Below are positions 17,000-25,785 of a stretch of 64,000 nucleotides of DNA, in pieces. This DNA is from Thermoplasmata archaeon (GTDB taxonomy: Archaea; Thermoplasmatota; Thermoplasmata; Lutacidiplasmatales; UBA184). The notes beneath the pieces were generated by a model, which was given only the letters and a program-made list of their open reading frames with translations, was not told the DNA's origin and searched no databases. The DNA is taken from the NCBI GenBank assembly GCA_035622275.1, contig DASPVQ010000029.1, positions 1 to 64,000 of the forward strand, given 5' to 3'. Position numbers and translations under genes: made by a program. How positions within the stretch are numbered: position 1 is the first letter of the stretch; each line of letters opens with the position of its first letter.

Positions 17000-19795
17000 T
17001 CAGCCCGCCGGCGGCGGGGGCGGAGGTCCCGGTGGCGGGGACGGGGCGACGGGGGGCGGCGCCGCAGGCGTCCCCCTCCGCCGGCGTCGGAGGACGAGGA
17101 GGATGAGGACGATCGCCAGGACGACGACCGCTCCGATGGCGATCCACCCCACGAGCGCAAGCCCCGCCGGGGCCGGCCCCGCCGGGCTCGTGACCGTCAG
17201 GGTGGCCGACGCGTTGCCGCTCTGCCCGGCGGAGGTCGTGACGTCGACCTTGAGCGTGTAGGTCCCCGCGGCGGAGGGGTCGCACGGGAACGAGCTCACG
17301 TTGCCGGCCGAGCAGCCGCCGGGGAGGTCGAGGTACGCGTACGAGACCGTTCCGACCGCACCCGAGACCCCGGTCGAGACGATCGACGTGGCGCCGAGCC
17401 CGAGCGACGCCGGGTCGAGCTCCAGCGACACGTGGAGGCCCCCGCTGAGGCTCGAGGCGGTGACGTTGAGCAGCGCCGTCGCGCTCGCGGTCTCGGCGTC
17501 GGAGCCGGTCACGTTCACGCCGATCACGTAGAGCCCGACCCGCGCCGGCGTGCACGCGAACGACGCCTCGTCCACGTACGGGCAACCGCTCGGGAGCGTC
17601 GAGTACGCGTAGGAGAACGGTCCGGTCCCGCCGAAGGTGGCGGTGCGGATCGTGGTCGAGCTCCCGATGAGCACGGGATCCGGCGTCGCGCCCAGCGTCG
17701 CCGAGAGGGGCGTCGTCGGCGAGGAGACGTTGCCGAGCGCGACCGCATACACGGCGCCGGGGTAGGCGCCGACCGCGAACAGCTCCTGCGCCACCGGATC
17801 GTAGGAGACGCCGGCGTCGATGTCGCCCAAGGCGATCGATCCGTAGAACGTGGCGTTCGTGGCGTTGACCAGGCTCACCCCGGCGATGCCCGGGGCGCTG
17901 AGCGCGGACGACGCGATGATCGTCTCGTTCACGGGATCCCAGGTGAGGAAGTACGGCGAACCGATCAGGCCCAGCGGGATGTTCTGAACGGTGGTGTTCG
18001 TGGCGCCCGAGATCGCCGTGAGGTTGTTGCTCAGCGAGTTGGCGACGTAGACGAGGCCGTTCGCGGGATCGACGACGAGACCGGCCGGGCCCCCGCCGAC
18101 GCTGACCGTCGCGACGACCACGGACGCGGCGACGTCGAGGACGCTGACCGTGTCGTCGAAGTTGTTGGAGACATACAGCCCGTCGTTCGCCGGATCGAAG
18201 ACCACGCCGGTCGGGCGGTCTCCGACGGGAATCCAGCGAACCTCCGACGCGCCGAGCGTGGAGAGCTCCGTCACGGTCTCGTTGTAATAGTTGGCCACGA
18301 AGACCGCGTGGTCCGTCGGGTCGTAGGCGATGCCGCTGGGCCCGTCGAAATCGGTCGCCGGCAGGTAGGTCACCGCGAAGGTCGTGGCGTTCACCACGGC
18401 CACGCCGCTGAGCCCGGGCGTCGGATCGAAGAAGCCCACGTAGAGCGTGTCGTTGACCGGGTCGTAGGCGACCGAGCCCGAGAGGTAGAGGATGTCGTGG
18501 CCGGTGTAGCCAACGAAGGCGCTGCGGACGACCGTGTCCGAAGCGGGGTCGAGCTGGTAGAGTCGCCCGGTCCCGCCATCGTAGACGTACTCCGCGTTGT
18601 GCGCCGCGCTGTAGGCGATCCCCGTCGGGAGCCGCTCGACGCCGACGGAACCGGTCAGGCGGCCGGTGGCCACGGAGATCTCGGTGACGTTCGAGGAGGC
18701 GTAGAGGAAGCCGTCGGTGTCGGTCGCGAGGACCAGGTCATCGACGGGATCGAACGCCAGCCCCTGCGGGAAGGAGTAGGCCCCCGTCCCGACCGAGCCG
18801 AGCTCGATGGTCGAGTTCGCGGCGAACCAGGACACGTTCCATAGCTGCTCCTCGGCAACGAACAGTTCGTCGTTCGCTAGATCCAGCGCCAGGCCGTCGG
18901 CGGGGTCGTAGCCGGGTCCGCTGACGTTCCCGTCGAGGTACGGTACGCTCAGGTTCACGATCCCGACCCCACCCTGGGAGCCGGCGACGTAGACCCTCCC
19001 GTTCTCGGGATCGTAGAGCTCGGTCCCGGGATAGTTCGCGGCGCCGAATCCGATGCTGCCGCTCACGTCGAGATCGGCGGCGTCGATGACGGTGAGGTTG
19101 TGCGATTCCTTGTTCGCGACGATCGCCGCGTTGAGCCCGGTGTCGACGGCCACGCCGTCCGGAAAGCTACCGACGGCCACGGTGCCGGCCAGGGCGTAGT
19201 CGGTGGCATCGAGCACGGTCACGTTGGCGCTATCGTAGTTCGCGACGAACATGTCGCCCGAGCGCCAATCGAAGGCGATGGCGTCCGGGTCGTAGCCGAC
19301 CGGGATCGTCCGCTCGATCGCGTAGGTGGAGGCGTCGTAGACGGTGACGTTCGCGTAGACCGAGTCGTCCGTGACCCACATCGTGTTCGAGACGTTGTCG
19401 TAGACGATGGCGTCCGGGTCGATCGCGGGGATCAGCCGGACGCCGCTGTCGGAGGCCGCGTCCAGGACGTCGATCGCCTGGACGGAGGTCGCCCACGCCG
19501 TCCCGTTCGCCGGATCGTACGCGACGGCTCCAGGACTGCTCGTGAAGTCGGCCCAGACGTTCCCCGGTACGCTCGACTGATTGTAGAGGATCAGCGTTCG
19601 CTGCACTGCTCCGAAGGACTCCGTCAGAGGGTGCGGGCCGGGGAGGGCACCCGAGGACCCCGGGCTCCGCGCGAGCCCCGTCGGCGGCGCCCCGGCGGCC
19701 CCACCGACGCTGACCGATGGAACGCTCGCTGCCAGCAGCAGGGTGACCCCCACGAGCACCAGCAGCGAGAGCGCGAAGTGGGGGGGCCTGTGCAT
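17000..19795 (-). CDS. YncE-like beta-propeller surface protein with Ig-like repeats and anchor
   Basis: The 931-residue protein starts with a signal helix (residues 9-27). Residues 60-700 contain some 13-14 blades of the YVTN/YncE beta-propeller type, recognisable by repeats such as GxxPxGIAxDPxNxxVYVANxxxNxVTVID. Two Ig-like repeats of the kind found in the thermopsin gene follow (SYAYSTLPSGC... and SYAYLDLPGGC...). It ends with a membrane helix (about residues 870-895), an Arg cluster and a Pro-rich tail. It is probably displayed outside the cell, binding ligand or mediating contact; no catalytic residues are known for this type. Many N-glycosylation sites support secretion. The stop is 8 bases from the helicase stop on the other strand. 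Confidence 0.82.
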   Translation of the reverse strand: MHRPPHFALSLLVLVGVTLLLAASVPSVSVGGAAGAPPTGLARSPGSSGALPGPHPLTESFGAVQRTLILYNQSSVPGNVWADFTSSPGAVAYDPANGTAWATSVQAIDVLDAASDSGVRLIPAIDPDAIVYDNVSNTMWVTDDSVYANVTVYDASTYAIERTIPVGYDPDAIAFDWRSGDMFVANYDSANVTVLDATDYALAGTVAVGSFPDGVAVDTGLNAAIVANKESHNLTVIDAADLDVSGSIGFGAANYPGTELYDPENGRVYVAGSQGGVGIVNLSVPYLDGNVSGPGYDPADGLALDLANDELFVAEEQLWNVSWFAANSTIELGSVGTGAYSFPQGLAFDPVDDLVLATDTDGFLYASSNVTEISVATGRLTGSVGVERLPTGIAYSAAHNAEYVYDGGTGRLYQLDPASDTVVRSAFVGYTGHDILYLSGSVAYDPVNDTLYVGFFDPTPGLSGVAVVNATTFAVTYLPATDFDGPSGIAYDPTDHAVFVANYYNETVTELSTLGASEVRWIPVGDRPTGVVFDPANDGLYVSNNFDDTVSVLDVAASVVVATVSVGGGPAGLVVDPANGLVYVANSLSNNLTAISGATNTTVQNIPLGLIGSPYFLTWDPVNETIIASSALSAPGIAGVSLVNATNATFYGSIALGDIDAGVSYDPVAQELFAVGAYPGAVYAVALGNVSSPTTPLSATLGATPDPVLIGSSTTIRTATFGGTGPFSYAYSTLPSGCPYVDEASFACTPARVGLYVIGVNVTGSDAETASATALLNVTASSLSGGLHVSLELDPASLGLGATSIVSTGVSGAVGTVSYAYLDLPGGCSAGNVSSFPCDPSAAGTYTLKVDVTTSAGQSGNASATLTVTSPAGPAPAGLALVGWIAIGAVVVLAIVLILLVLRRRRRGTPAAPPPVAPSPPPGPPPPPPAG

Positions 19796-19834
19796 CGATC
19801 GGCGCCTCCGGCCCGGGTCGGCTACGGTCGCCGA

Positions 19835-19844
19835 CCATAAAGTC
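19835..19844 (-). promoter_or_regulatory. TATA-like element for the beta-propeller protein
   Basis: The minus strand reads GACTTTATGG, about 43 bases before the ATG at 19795, implying a leader of roughly 15 bases. Confidence 0.5.
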
Positions 19845-19915
19845 TCGTCCCGCCACCGAGGGCGCGAACCGGGGGACTACCCCCACTAGGATCGCTCCGG
19901 AGCCCCCGACGCGCC

Positions 19916-21046
19916 CTAGGCCGTTCCCAGCGAATCCCCGAGCCGATCGGGGAGGAACGGCCGAGGATCGAGGGGGGGCAAACGCCCGTCGATCAGGTCG
20001 GCCACGATCCTTCCGGTGGCGATCGACGTCGTGATGCCGATGCCCTCGTGGGCGGCGGCGAGGAACAGCCAGGGACGCGCCGGCACCCGACCGAGGATCG
20101 GGATCGAGTCCGGACCGGCCGGCCGCAGTCCGGCCCAGGTGCGCTCGACCGTCAGACGGTCGAATTCCGGCAGGAACTCCCGAGCCCGGGCCAGCAGGCG
20201 CTCGATCACACGCGGATCGACCTCGAGCGATTCGCCGACGTACTGGCGAGTCGCGCCCAGCAGGTATCGGCCGCTCGTGCGGGGTTGGAAGCTGAACGAG
20301 ATGACGTCGTCCCGCGACGCTTCGGTGTCGCGCACGTACCCGATCTCGGAGAGCTGGTGACGGACGAAGCCCGGCCGGGGCGCGATCAGGGCGATGTGCC
20401 CCTTGCGCGGTCGGATTGGCAGCTGGGGCATCAGCCGCGGTGCCTGCCATCCGGCGGCGAGGACAATCCGATCCGACGCCACCCGCGTTCCGTCGTCGAG
20501 AACGACTCCCTCCGGCCCCAGCGAGCGAACGTGCGCACCGCCGCGGAGCTCGGCCCCGGCGGACACGGCCTCCCGCAGCAGGTAGTGCGTGGCTTCGGCC
20601 GCGTCGAGCACGACGTCCCCGGCGACCCAGCAGGCACCTGGCAGGTCGGCCCGGAGGTTCGGCTCGAGCTCGTGCAGTCGTGCCCCGTCGATCGACTCGG
20701 CCTCGACTCCGTGGGCGCGGAACCGCGCTTCCTTCGCGGCAACCTCGGCCATCTCCTCTTCGGAGGTCGCGATCCAGAGCGATCCCCGACGCACGTACTC
20801 GACCTCGGGGGGCAGCCGGGGCGCCTCCTTCGCCCACAGCTCGAGCGCGAGCCGGGTGAGCGCTAGCTGCGCCGGGTTGTCGTCATAGACGCCCACGTGG
20901 CCCATCGCGCGACAGCTGGTCTCCCGCCCGGGCTCTCCCGCCTCGAGCAGCACGACCGATCGCCCGGCCCGCGCGATCTCCCTCGCGCACGCTCCGCCGA
21001 CGATCCCGGCCCCGACGACGGCCACGTCGTAGCGCGGGGAGGCCAC
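19916..21046 (-). CDS. FAD-dependent amine/amino-acid oxidoreductase (DAO family)
   Basis: The 376-residue protein opens with the dinucleotide-binding motif VVGAGIVGGACAREIARAG (residues 9-27) and an acidic residue after the second strand (LLEAG). The C-terminal block RTWAGLRPAGPDSIPILGRVP followed by HEGIGITTSIATG is the FAD-contacting signature of the D-amino-acid oxidase/glycine oxidase/sarcosine oxidase superfamily. It should oxidise a secondary amine or amino acid, such as glycine, sarcosine or proline, passing electrons to oxygen or a carrier; the substrate is not clear. The start is taken as the GTG at 21046, just before the first beta strand. The open frame continues upstream over the divergent universal stress protein gene and is not coding there. 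Confidence 0.85.
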   Translation of the reverse strand: MASPRYDVAVVGAGIVGGACAREIARAGRSVVLLEAGEPGRETSCRAMGHVGVYDDNPAQLALTRLALELWAKEAPRLPPEVEYVRRGSLWIATSEEEMAEVAAKEARFRAHGVEAESIDGARLHELEPNLRADLPGACWVAGDVVLDAAEATHYLLREAVSAGAELRGGAHVRSLGPEGVVLDDGTRVASDRIVLAAGWQAPRLMPQLPIRPRKGHIALIAPRPGFVRHQLSEIGYVRDTEASRDDVISFSFQPRTSGRYLLGATRQYVGESLEVDPRVIERLLARAREFLPEFDRLTVERTWAGLRPAGPDSIPILGRVPARPWLFLAAAHEGIGITTSIATGRIVADLIDGRLPPLDPRPFLPDRLGDSLGTA

Positions 21047-21163
21047 GGCCGCCCCACGTCCCAGCCCCTCTAAACGTCTCAGCCGCGTTACGGCCGGACG
21101 CGTCGCGAGCGACCGGGACGCTCCCTTAAGCCGAGGAGCCCCGTGCCCGGCCCAGCGCGCCCA

Positions 21164-21646
21164 ATGTTCGATCGGATCCTCGTCGCGTTCGACGCGTCCC
21201 CGGAATCTCGCCGCGCGTTCCAGGTGGCCCTGGAGGTCGCCGCGAGATTCCGCTCGGCCCTCACGGTCGCCACCGTCCATCCGCCCTCGCGTACCGCCGC
21301 CGATGCCGAGTTGGACAGCCTCGTCCCGATCGATGCGGACGGTCAGTCGCTTTCGGTACTGATCGAACAGATGCGCACGGCCGCGACCGCTCGCGGCGTC
21401 CCGTCGCTCGAGTCGGTCGCGCTGAGAGGCGAGACCGTGCCGTCGCTGATCGAGTACCTGAACCACCACCCCCACGACCTCGCGGTCGCCGGCACGCGGG
21501 GGCTCACGCGAGGTCGACGCCTTCTGCTCGGCAGCGTCTCCTCCGGGCTGGCGACCGATGCCCCGTGCCCGGTCCTGGTCGTGCGGCCGGTCCGCCGCGC
21601 GAAGGGGGCCGCCGAGGGCGGCGCCTTGCCGCCCCACAAGAGCTGA
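21164..21646 (+). CDS. Universal stress protein (UspA family)
   Basis: The 160-residue protein has the USP fold: first strand FDRILVAFDASPESRRA and the ATP-binding signature G-x2-G-x9-G-[ST] realised as GTRGLTRGRRLLLGSVS near residues 116-132. It then has the closing strand CPVLVVRPV. The motif suggests that it binds ATP. The residues after it form a short Ala/Gly/Lys tail. The ATG at 21164 begins the first strand; an upstream GTG (21143) would add seven residues. A TATA-like CCCTTAAG at 21123-21130 precedes it. Its stop is one base from the coxE stop on the opposite strand. Confidence 0.88.
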   Translation: MFDRILVAFDASPESRRAFQVALEVAARFRSALTVATVHPPSRTAADAELDSLVPIDADGQSLSVLIEQMRTAATARGVPSLESVALRGETVPSLIEYLNHHPHDLAVAGTRGLTRGRRLLLGSVSSGLATDAPCPVLVVRPVRRAKGAAEGGALPPHKS

Positions 21647-21647
21647 G

Positions 21648-22784
21648 CTAGATCGGGAACGCCCGCAGCGGCCAGCGGGACTCGAAGTCCTCGGGACCCA
21701 GCAACCGGTCGATCTGGGGGAGGGCGGCCTCGAGCGCCCCCACGCGAGGTTCGAAGCCGGCCCGCCGGGTGTAGGGAGCGACCCAGACGATCGACCCGAC
21801 CCGCGGGCGGAGACGGGCCAGCTCTCGGGCGACCTCGTCGGTCTCCCCCAGGTCCCAGCCGTCGCTCAGGATGACGAGCGTGGTCTGCTCGCGCAGGGTC
21901 CCGCCGAAGCGCCGCACGAACTCCCCGAGGGAGCGGCCGATCCGGGTCCCGCCGTCCGCGCCGTCGATCCGCCGGCTCACGGTCTCGAGCGCGCGTCGGT
22001 AGCCGAAGCGGCGCACGTCGGCGGTGATCTCCTCGACCCGCGTGCTGAACGCGAAGACCCGTCCTCGTCGCGACGTCCGTTCGAGCGCGTGGACCAGGCC
22101 GAAGAATCGGCTCTCGTGCTCGCGCATGGACCCGCTGACGTCCCAGAGCAGGACGAACTCCGCGCGCGTCGGCCGGGGGCGGGCCCGACGCAGCTCGAGC
22201 AGCTCCCCGCTGTGATGGATGCTCAAGCGGATCGTGTCGCCCAGCTCGACGCGGCCGTGACGCGAACGGGTGCGGCGACGGCCCGGTAGCCGCGCCGATT
22301 CGCGGCGAAACCGGCGCGCGCCGCGTCGCAGGGCCCGCAGCTCGCGGTCGGCGAGCGCGGACAGCGCGTGCGGCCGTCGCGGCGCGCTCATGCTGTAGGT
22401 CCCCAGTGGCACCGCGACCAGGACCGGCTCGTCGCGCTCGAAACGACGCCGGGCAGCGGTCCCGGCCGGAGGGCGCGGGGCCTTCGGCCGGAGCGCGCGG
22501 ACCTCCGAGCCCGGCCGCGGCCGCGCACCGGCCGCACCGCCCTCCCGGAAGAACGCGTCGAACTCCGCGGCGACGGCGGCGGCCTCGGTCGGCGACTTCG
22601 CCAGCGTGACCGTCGCGGCCTCGCGCCACTGCCGTCGGTCGAATGGGTCCACGACCGCCGCTGCGGCCGCGAAGTCAAGCTCGGCCCCGGTGCCGACCGG
22701 GATCCCCGCACGCCGCAGGTGGGACCCGAACGCGGCGATCCGATCGATCAGCCGCCGCTCGATCGCGCGAGCGTCGAACGCCAC
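21648..22784 (-). CDS. coxE: CoxE-like VWA-domain protein for CO dehydrogenase maturation
   Basis: The 378-residue protein belongs to the CoxE group of von Willebrand A proteins. The metal-ion-dependent adhesion site DVSGSM is at residues 215-220, with the later Thr and Asp positions in DGGTRIGRSL and LSDGWD. The N-terminal 120 residues match the CoxE type, with a variable basic linker between. In aerobic CO-oxidisers CoxE works with the AAA+ ATPase CoxD to mature the Cu-S-Mo centre of the large subunit. Here it follows coxD with five bases between them, in one transcript. Related VWA-MoxR pairs mature other enzymes, but the coxMSLG genes 3 kb away make this assignment likely. Confidence 0.85.
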   Translation of the reverse strand: MAFDARAIERRLIDRIAAFGSHLRRAGIPVGTGAELDFAAAAAVVDPFDRRQWREAATVTLAKSPTEAAAVAAEFDAFFREGGAAGARPRPGSEVRALRPKAPRPPAGTAARRRFERDEPVLVAVPLGTYSMSAPRRPHALSALADRELRALRRGARRFRRESARLPGRRRTRSRHGRVELGDTIRLSIHHSGELLELRRARPRPTRAEFVLLWDVSGSMREHESRFFGLVHALERTSRRGRVFAFSTRVEEITADVRRFGYRRALETVSRRIDGADGGTRIGRSLGEFVRRFGGTLREQTTLVILSDGWDLGETDEVARELARLRPRVGSIVWVAPYTRRAGFEPRVGALEAALPQIDRLLGPEDFESRWPLRAFPI

Positions 22785-22789
22785 AGAAT

Positions 22790-23701
22790 CTACCCCAGCA
22801 GGGCGGCAATGCGGTCGGGTCCGATCGAACGCAGGTCCTGGGCGTCCTTGACGAGGAACCCGAGCGTCGCCTCGATCGTCTCCGGATCGAGCTGGCGGCG
22901 CCCCAGCGAGAGCAGCGCGGCGGCCCAGTCGAGCGTCTCGGCGACCCCGGGGCGCTTGGCGAGCTCGGGCTCCGAACGCAGCCGCTGCACGAAGCCCACC
23001 AGGCTCCGGGCGAGCGCCGGTGCGAGGTCCGGAAGGCGACGCCGGACGATGGCGACCTCCTTCTCGACGTCCGGGTAGTCGAGGTAGACGTACAGGCAGC
23101 GGCGCTTTAGCGCGTCGCTCAGCTCGCGGGTGCGGTTGGAGGTGATCACGACGAGCGGGATCCGCTTCGCTCGGATCGTGCCCAGCTCGGGGATCGTCAC
23201 CTGGAATTCGGAAAGGAACTCGAGCAGCAGACCCTCGAACTCCTCGTCCGCGCGGTCGATCTCGTCGATGAGGAGGACCGGGCGGTGCGCGCCGTCCCCT
23301 TCGAGCGCCCGGACGAGGGGTCGCTTGAGCAGGAAGCGCTCGCTGAAGACCTCCTTTTCTAGGCGGGCATCGGCGCCATCGCGCTCGTGCAGGCGGATCG
23401 TCAGGAGCTGGCGCGGGTAGTCCCAGTCATAGAGCGCCGAGCGGGCGTCCAGGCCCTCAAAGCACTGGAGCCGCAGGAGCTCGACGCCGGTGGCCGCGGC
23501 GAGCGCCTTGGCGATCTCGGTCTTGCCGCAGCCCGGCTCGCCCTCGACGAGGAGCGGCTTCCCGAGCCGCGCGCTCAGGAAGACGGCCATCGACAGCGGC
23601 GCGTCCGCGAGATAGTTCTGCGCGAGCAGCAACGCGGACACCCCGGGCGCATCGACCCAGGACGACGCATCGCTCGCGCCGGCCCCGTTCGCGGTCGCCA
23701 T
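22790..23701 (-). CDS. coxD: CoxD-like MoxR family AAA+ ATPase
   Basis: The 303-residue MoxR-type ATPase has Walker A GEPGCGKTE (residues 54-62), Walker B LLIDEID (143-149), sensor 1 TSNRTRELSDAL and the arginine-finger phrase LKRRC. CoxD uses ATP to act on apo-CO dehydrogenase, helping to insert sulfur and copper into the active site. It is the first gene of coxD-coxE. The ATG at 23701 is preferred; another in-frame ATG at 23734 would add a basic segment of 11 residues. The upstream region is shared with the divergent moaA. Confidence 0.87.
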   Translation of the reverse strand: MATANGAGASDASSWVDAPGVSALLLAQNYLADAPLSMAVFLSARLGKPLLVEGEPGCGKTEIAKALAAATGVELLRLQCFEGLDARSALYDWDYPRQLLTIRLHERDGADARLEKEVFSERFLLKRPLVRALEGDGAHRPVLLIDEIDRADEEFEGLLLEFLSEFQVTIPELGTIRAKRIPLVVITSNRTRELSDALKRRCLYVYLDYPDVEKEVAIVRRRLPDLAPALARSLVGFVQRLRSEPELAKRPGVAETLDWAAALLSLGRRQLDPETIEATLGFLVKDAQDLRSIGPDRIAALLG

Positions 23702-23774
23702 CGGCCTCCAAAGCCGCCGTCGGCGAATGAACATTTCCCCGCGACCGATCGGCGGCCTCCGAGCCGTCGCGCAA

Positions 23775-23783
23775 GCCTATACC
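23775..23783 (+). promoter_or_regulatory. TATA-like element for moaA, leaderless spacing
   Basis: GCCTATACC is centred 27 bases before the GTG at 23806. This supports the GTG as start codon and a leaderless transcript. Confidence 0.55.
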
Positions 23784-23805
23784 CTCTCTGGACGTCCGGT
23801 CCGGC

Positions 23806-24777
23806 GTGCTGGTCGACCGCTTCGGCCGAGGGGTCACGGACCTGCGGGTCAGTGTGACCAAGCGCTGCAACTTCGGCTGCATCTACTGCCACGACGAGGG
23901 CCTCGGGCCGGTCGATCGCCCCCGCGCCCCCCACGCCGAGGAGATGTCGCCGGTCGAGATCGAGCGGATCGTCCGCGTGGCGCGCGAGTTCGACATCCGT
24001 TCGGTGAAGTTCACCGGCGGTGAGCCGCTGGTCCGCCACGACATGGAGGAGATCGTCGACCGCACCGTGCGACACATGGACGACGTCTCTCTGACGACGA
24101 ACGGGTCGATGCTCGCCGCGCGCGCCGAGGCGCTGCGGAACGCCGGCCTGAAGCGGATCAACGTCTCGATCGACTCGCTCGACCCGGCGGCGTTCCGGGA
24201 GATCCGTCGCGGGGCGCTCGCGCCGGTGCTGCGGGGCATCGAGCGGGCGCTGCACGTGGGCCTCAAGCCGGTGAAGCTGAACATGGTCGTCTTCCGCCCC
24301 ACGGTCGAGCATATCCCGGAGATGATCCGGTTCGTCAGCCGGAACGAAGGGCTCAAGCTGCAGCTGATCCAGTTCATGCCCGAGCTCGTGGGACCGAAGG
24401 ATTGGTCCGTCGACATCGATTCCGTCAAGGGCTGGCTCGCGCGCCGCGCCGACCGCGTGCTGGTGCGCGAGATGCACCACCGCCGCATCTACCAGTTCGG
24501 CGGCGCGGAGGTGGAGGTCGTCGACCCGGTCTATAACCGGGAGTTCTGCCAGAACTGCCACCGGATCCGGGTGACGCACCGCGGGGAGCTCAAGGGCTGT
24601 CTCAACCGCAACGACGACCTGATCCCGACGCGGGGCCTGGACGATCGGGAGATCCGGCAGGCGTTCCGGACGTGCGTCGCCGAGCGGGTCCCGTACTACG
24701 GAGCCTACGTCCGGGACCATCCGGTGCGTGATCCGTCCGCCGCGCCCCTGCTCCAGCTGGCGCCCGCGCCGGACTGA
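23806..24777 (+). CDS. moaA: GTP 3',8-cyclase, molybdopterin biosynthesis
   Basis: The 323-residue radical SAM enzyme has the CxxxCxxC cluster at Cys21, Cys25 and Cys28 (VTKRCNFGCIYC) and the GGEP motif (70-73). The second 4Fe-4S site of MoaA is Cys248, Cys251 and Cys265 (CQNCHRIRVTHRGELKGC). It makes 3',8-cyclo-7,8-dihydro-GTP, the first intermediate of molybdopterin. It sits between the coxDE and xdhC-coxMSLG genes, so it probably supplies cofactor for the CO dehydrogenase. The Gly-Gly C-terminus of bacterial MoaA is absent; the end is Pro/Ala-rich. The start is a GTG placed by a TATA-like element. Confidence 0.92.
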   Translation: MLVDRFGRGVTDLRVSVTKRCNFGCIYCHDEGLGPVDRPRAPHAEEMSPVEIERIVRVAREFDIRSVKFTGGEPLVRHDMEEIVDRTVRHMDDVSLTTNGSMLAARAEALRNAGLKRINVSIDSLDPAAFREIRRGALAPVLRGIERALHVGLKPVKLNMVVFRPTVEHIPEMIRFVSRNEGLKLQLIQFMPELVGPKDWSVDIDSVKGWLARRADRVLVREMHHRRIYQFGGAEVEVVDPVYNREFCQNCHRIRVTHRGELKGCLNRNDDLIPTRGLDDREIRQAFRTCVAERVPYYGAYVRDHPVRDPSAAPLLQLAPAPD

Positions 24778-24804
24778 CCCGGCCGCGCGGCGTCCCGGCG
24801 CGGG

Positions 24805-25656
24805 TCAGGCGCCGTCCGTCCGGTCCGTGGACGGGCGACGCCCCGTCGCCTTGTCGTAGTGGGTCTGGATGACCTCCGCGAGGATGGCCACCCCGAGCTC
24901 CTCGGGCGTCTTCGCGCCGATGTCGAGCCCGATCGGCGCGTGCAGGGCCCGAACGAACTCGGGAGGAACACCGCGCCGGACCAGCTCCTCGGTGTCCTGG
25001 CGCAGCCGGTGTCGGCTCGCGAGCAGCCCGACGAACCGCAGCGGAACGTGCGAGAGCGACTCGAGGACGGCGACGTCCCGCTCGCCCTTGGTGAGGACGA
25101 TCACCGAGTCCAGAGCGCCGAGGCCCAGGCGGTGGACGTCCACGGTCGACTCCCGCAGCAGCTCGTGCGGCGCCTCGCTGAGCGACGGGTTCGGATCGAT
25201 CACGATCACTTCGAAGCCGAGCCGCATGCCGAGATGCACCAGCGCCTCCTCGACGTCGTCGCGACCGCCCTGGCCCACGATCACCAGCCGGCGGCTCGGC
25301 AGCATCGGCTCGATGTAGAGCTCGAGCGTCCCGCCGCAGTTCGTCTGGACCCAGATCTCATTGGGATCGGTCCCGCGCGCGGTGCCGGCGAGCGACGCCT
25401 CCGTGTCCACGAGGTGCACCCGCAGGACGCGTGGCTCGCCGAGCTCGAGGGCCTCGAGCGCGCCCGCGACGACGGGTCCTTCCGGACAGCCGCCCCCGAG
25501 CGTCCCCGCGACGATCGCTCCGCTCGGAGCGATCAGGATCTTGAACCCGGGCTTCGCGAGCGTCGAGCCTTCGGTTCGAGTGACGGTCGCGATCGCGAAC
25601 GGCTCGCGTCGCTCCACGAGCTGGCCGACGTGGCGCGCGAACTGCGCGGGCTGCAT
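24805..25656 (-). CDS. XdhC/CoxF-family molybdenum hydroxylase maturation protein
   Basis: The 283-residue protein has both XdhC domains: an N-terminal part with FAIATVTRTEGSTLAKPGFK, GGGCPEGPV and QTNCGGTLELYIEP (Cys about residue 107), and a C-terminal Rossmann-like part with LVIVGQGG and FVGLLASRHR. Proteins of this family bind molybdenum cofactor, help to sulfurate it and hand it to xanthine or CO dehydrogenase-type enzymes. Its gene is divergent from coxM, with a 129-base shared region. A second XdhC unit is part of the fusion protein at 31215-32939, so the locus has two paralogues, perhaps with different steps or partners. Confidence 0.88.
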   Translation of the reverse strand: MQPAQFARHVGQLVERREPFAIATVTRTEGSTLAKPGFKILIAPSGAIVAGTLGGGCPEGPVVAGALEALELGEPRVLRVHLVDTEASLAGTARGTDPNEIWVQTNCGGTLELYIEPMLPSRRLVIVGQGGRDDVEEALVHLGMRLGFEVIVIDPNPSLSEAPHELLRESTVDVHRLGLGALDSVIVLTKGERDVAVLESLSHVPLRFVGLLASRHRLRQDTEELVRRGVPPEFVRALHAPIGLDIGAKTPEELGVAILAEVIQTHYDKATGRRPSTDRTDGA

Positions 25657-25785
25657 CCGGGCGTCGGACCGCCGACGCGTATCTACCGTTTCGGGTGTCC
25701 GACCGGCGGCGCGGCGCCGGCGTCTGAGAAGGGTTCATAACTCTCCGACCCCTCGCCGACGCGCGGCGTGTCGCCGCCCTGAACC

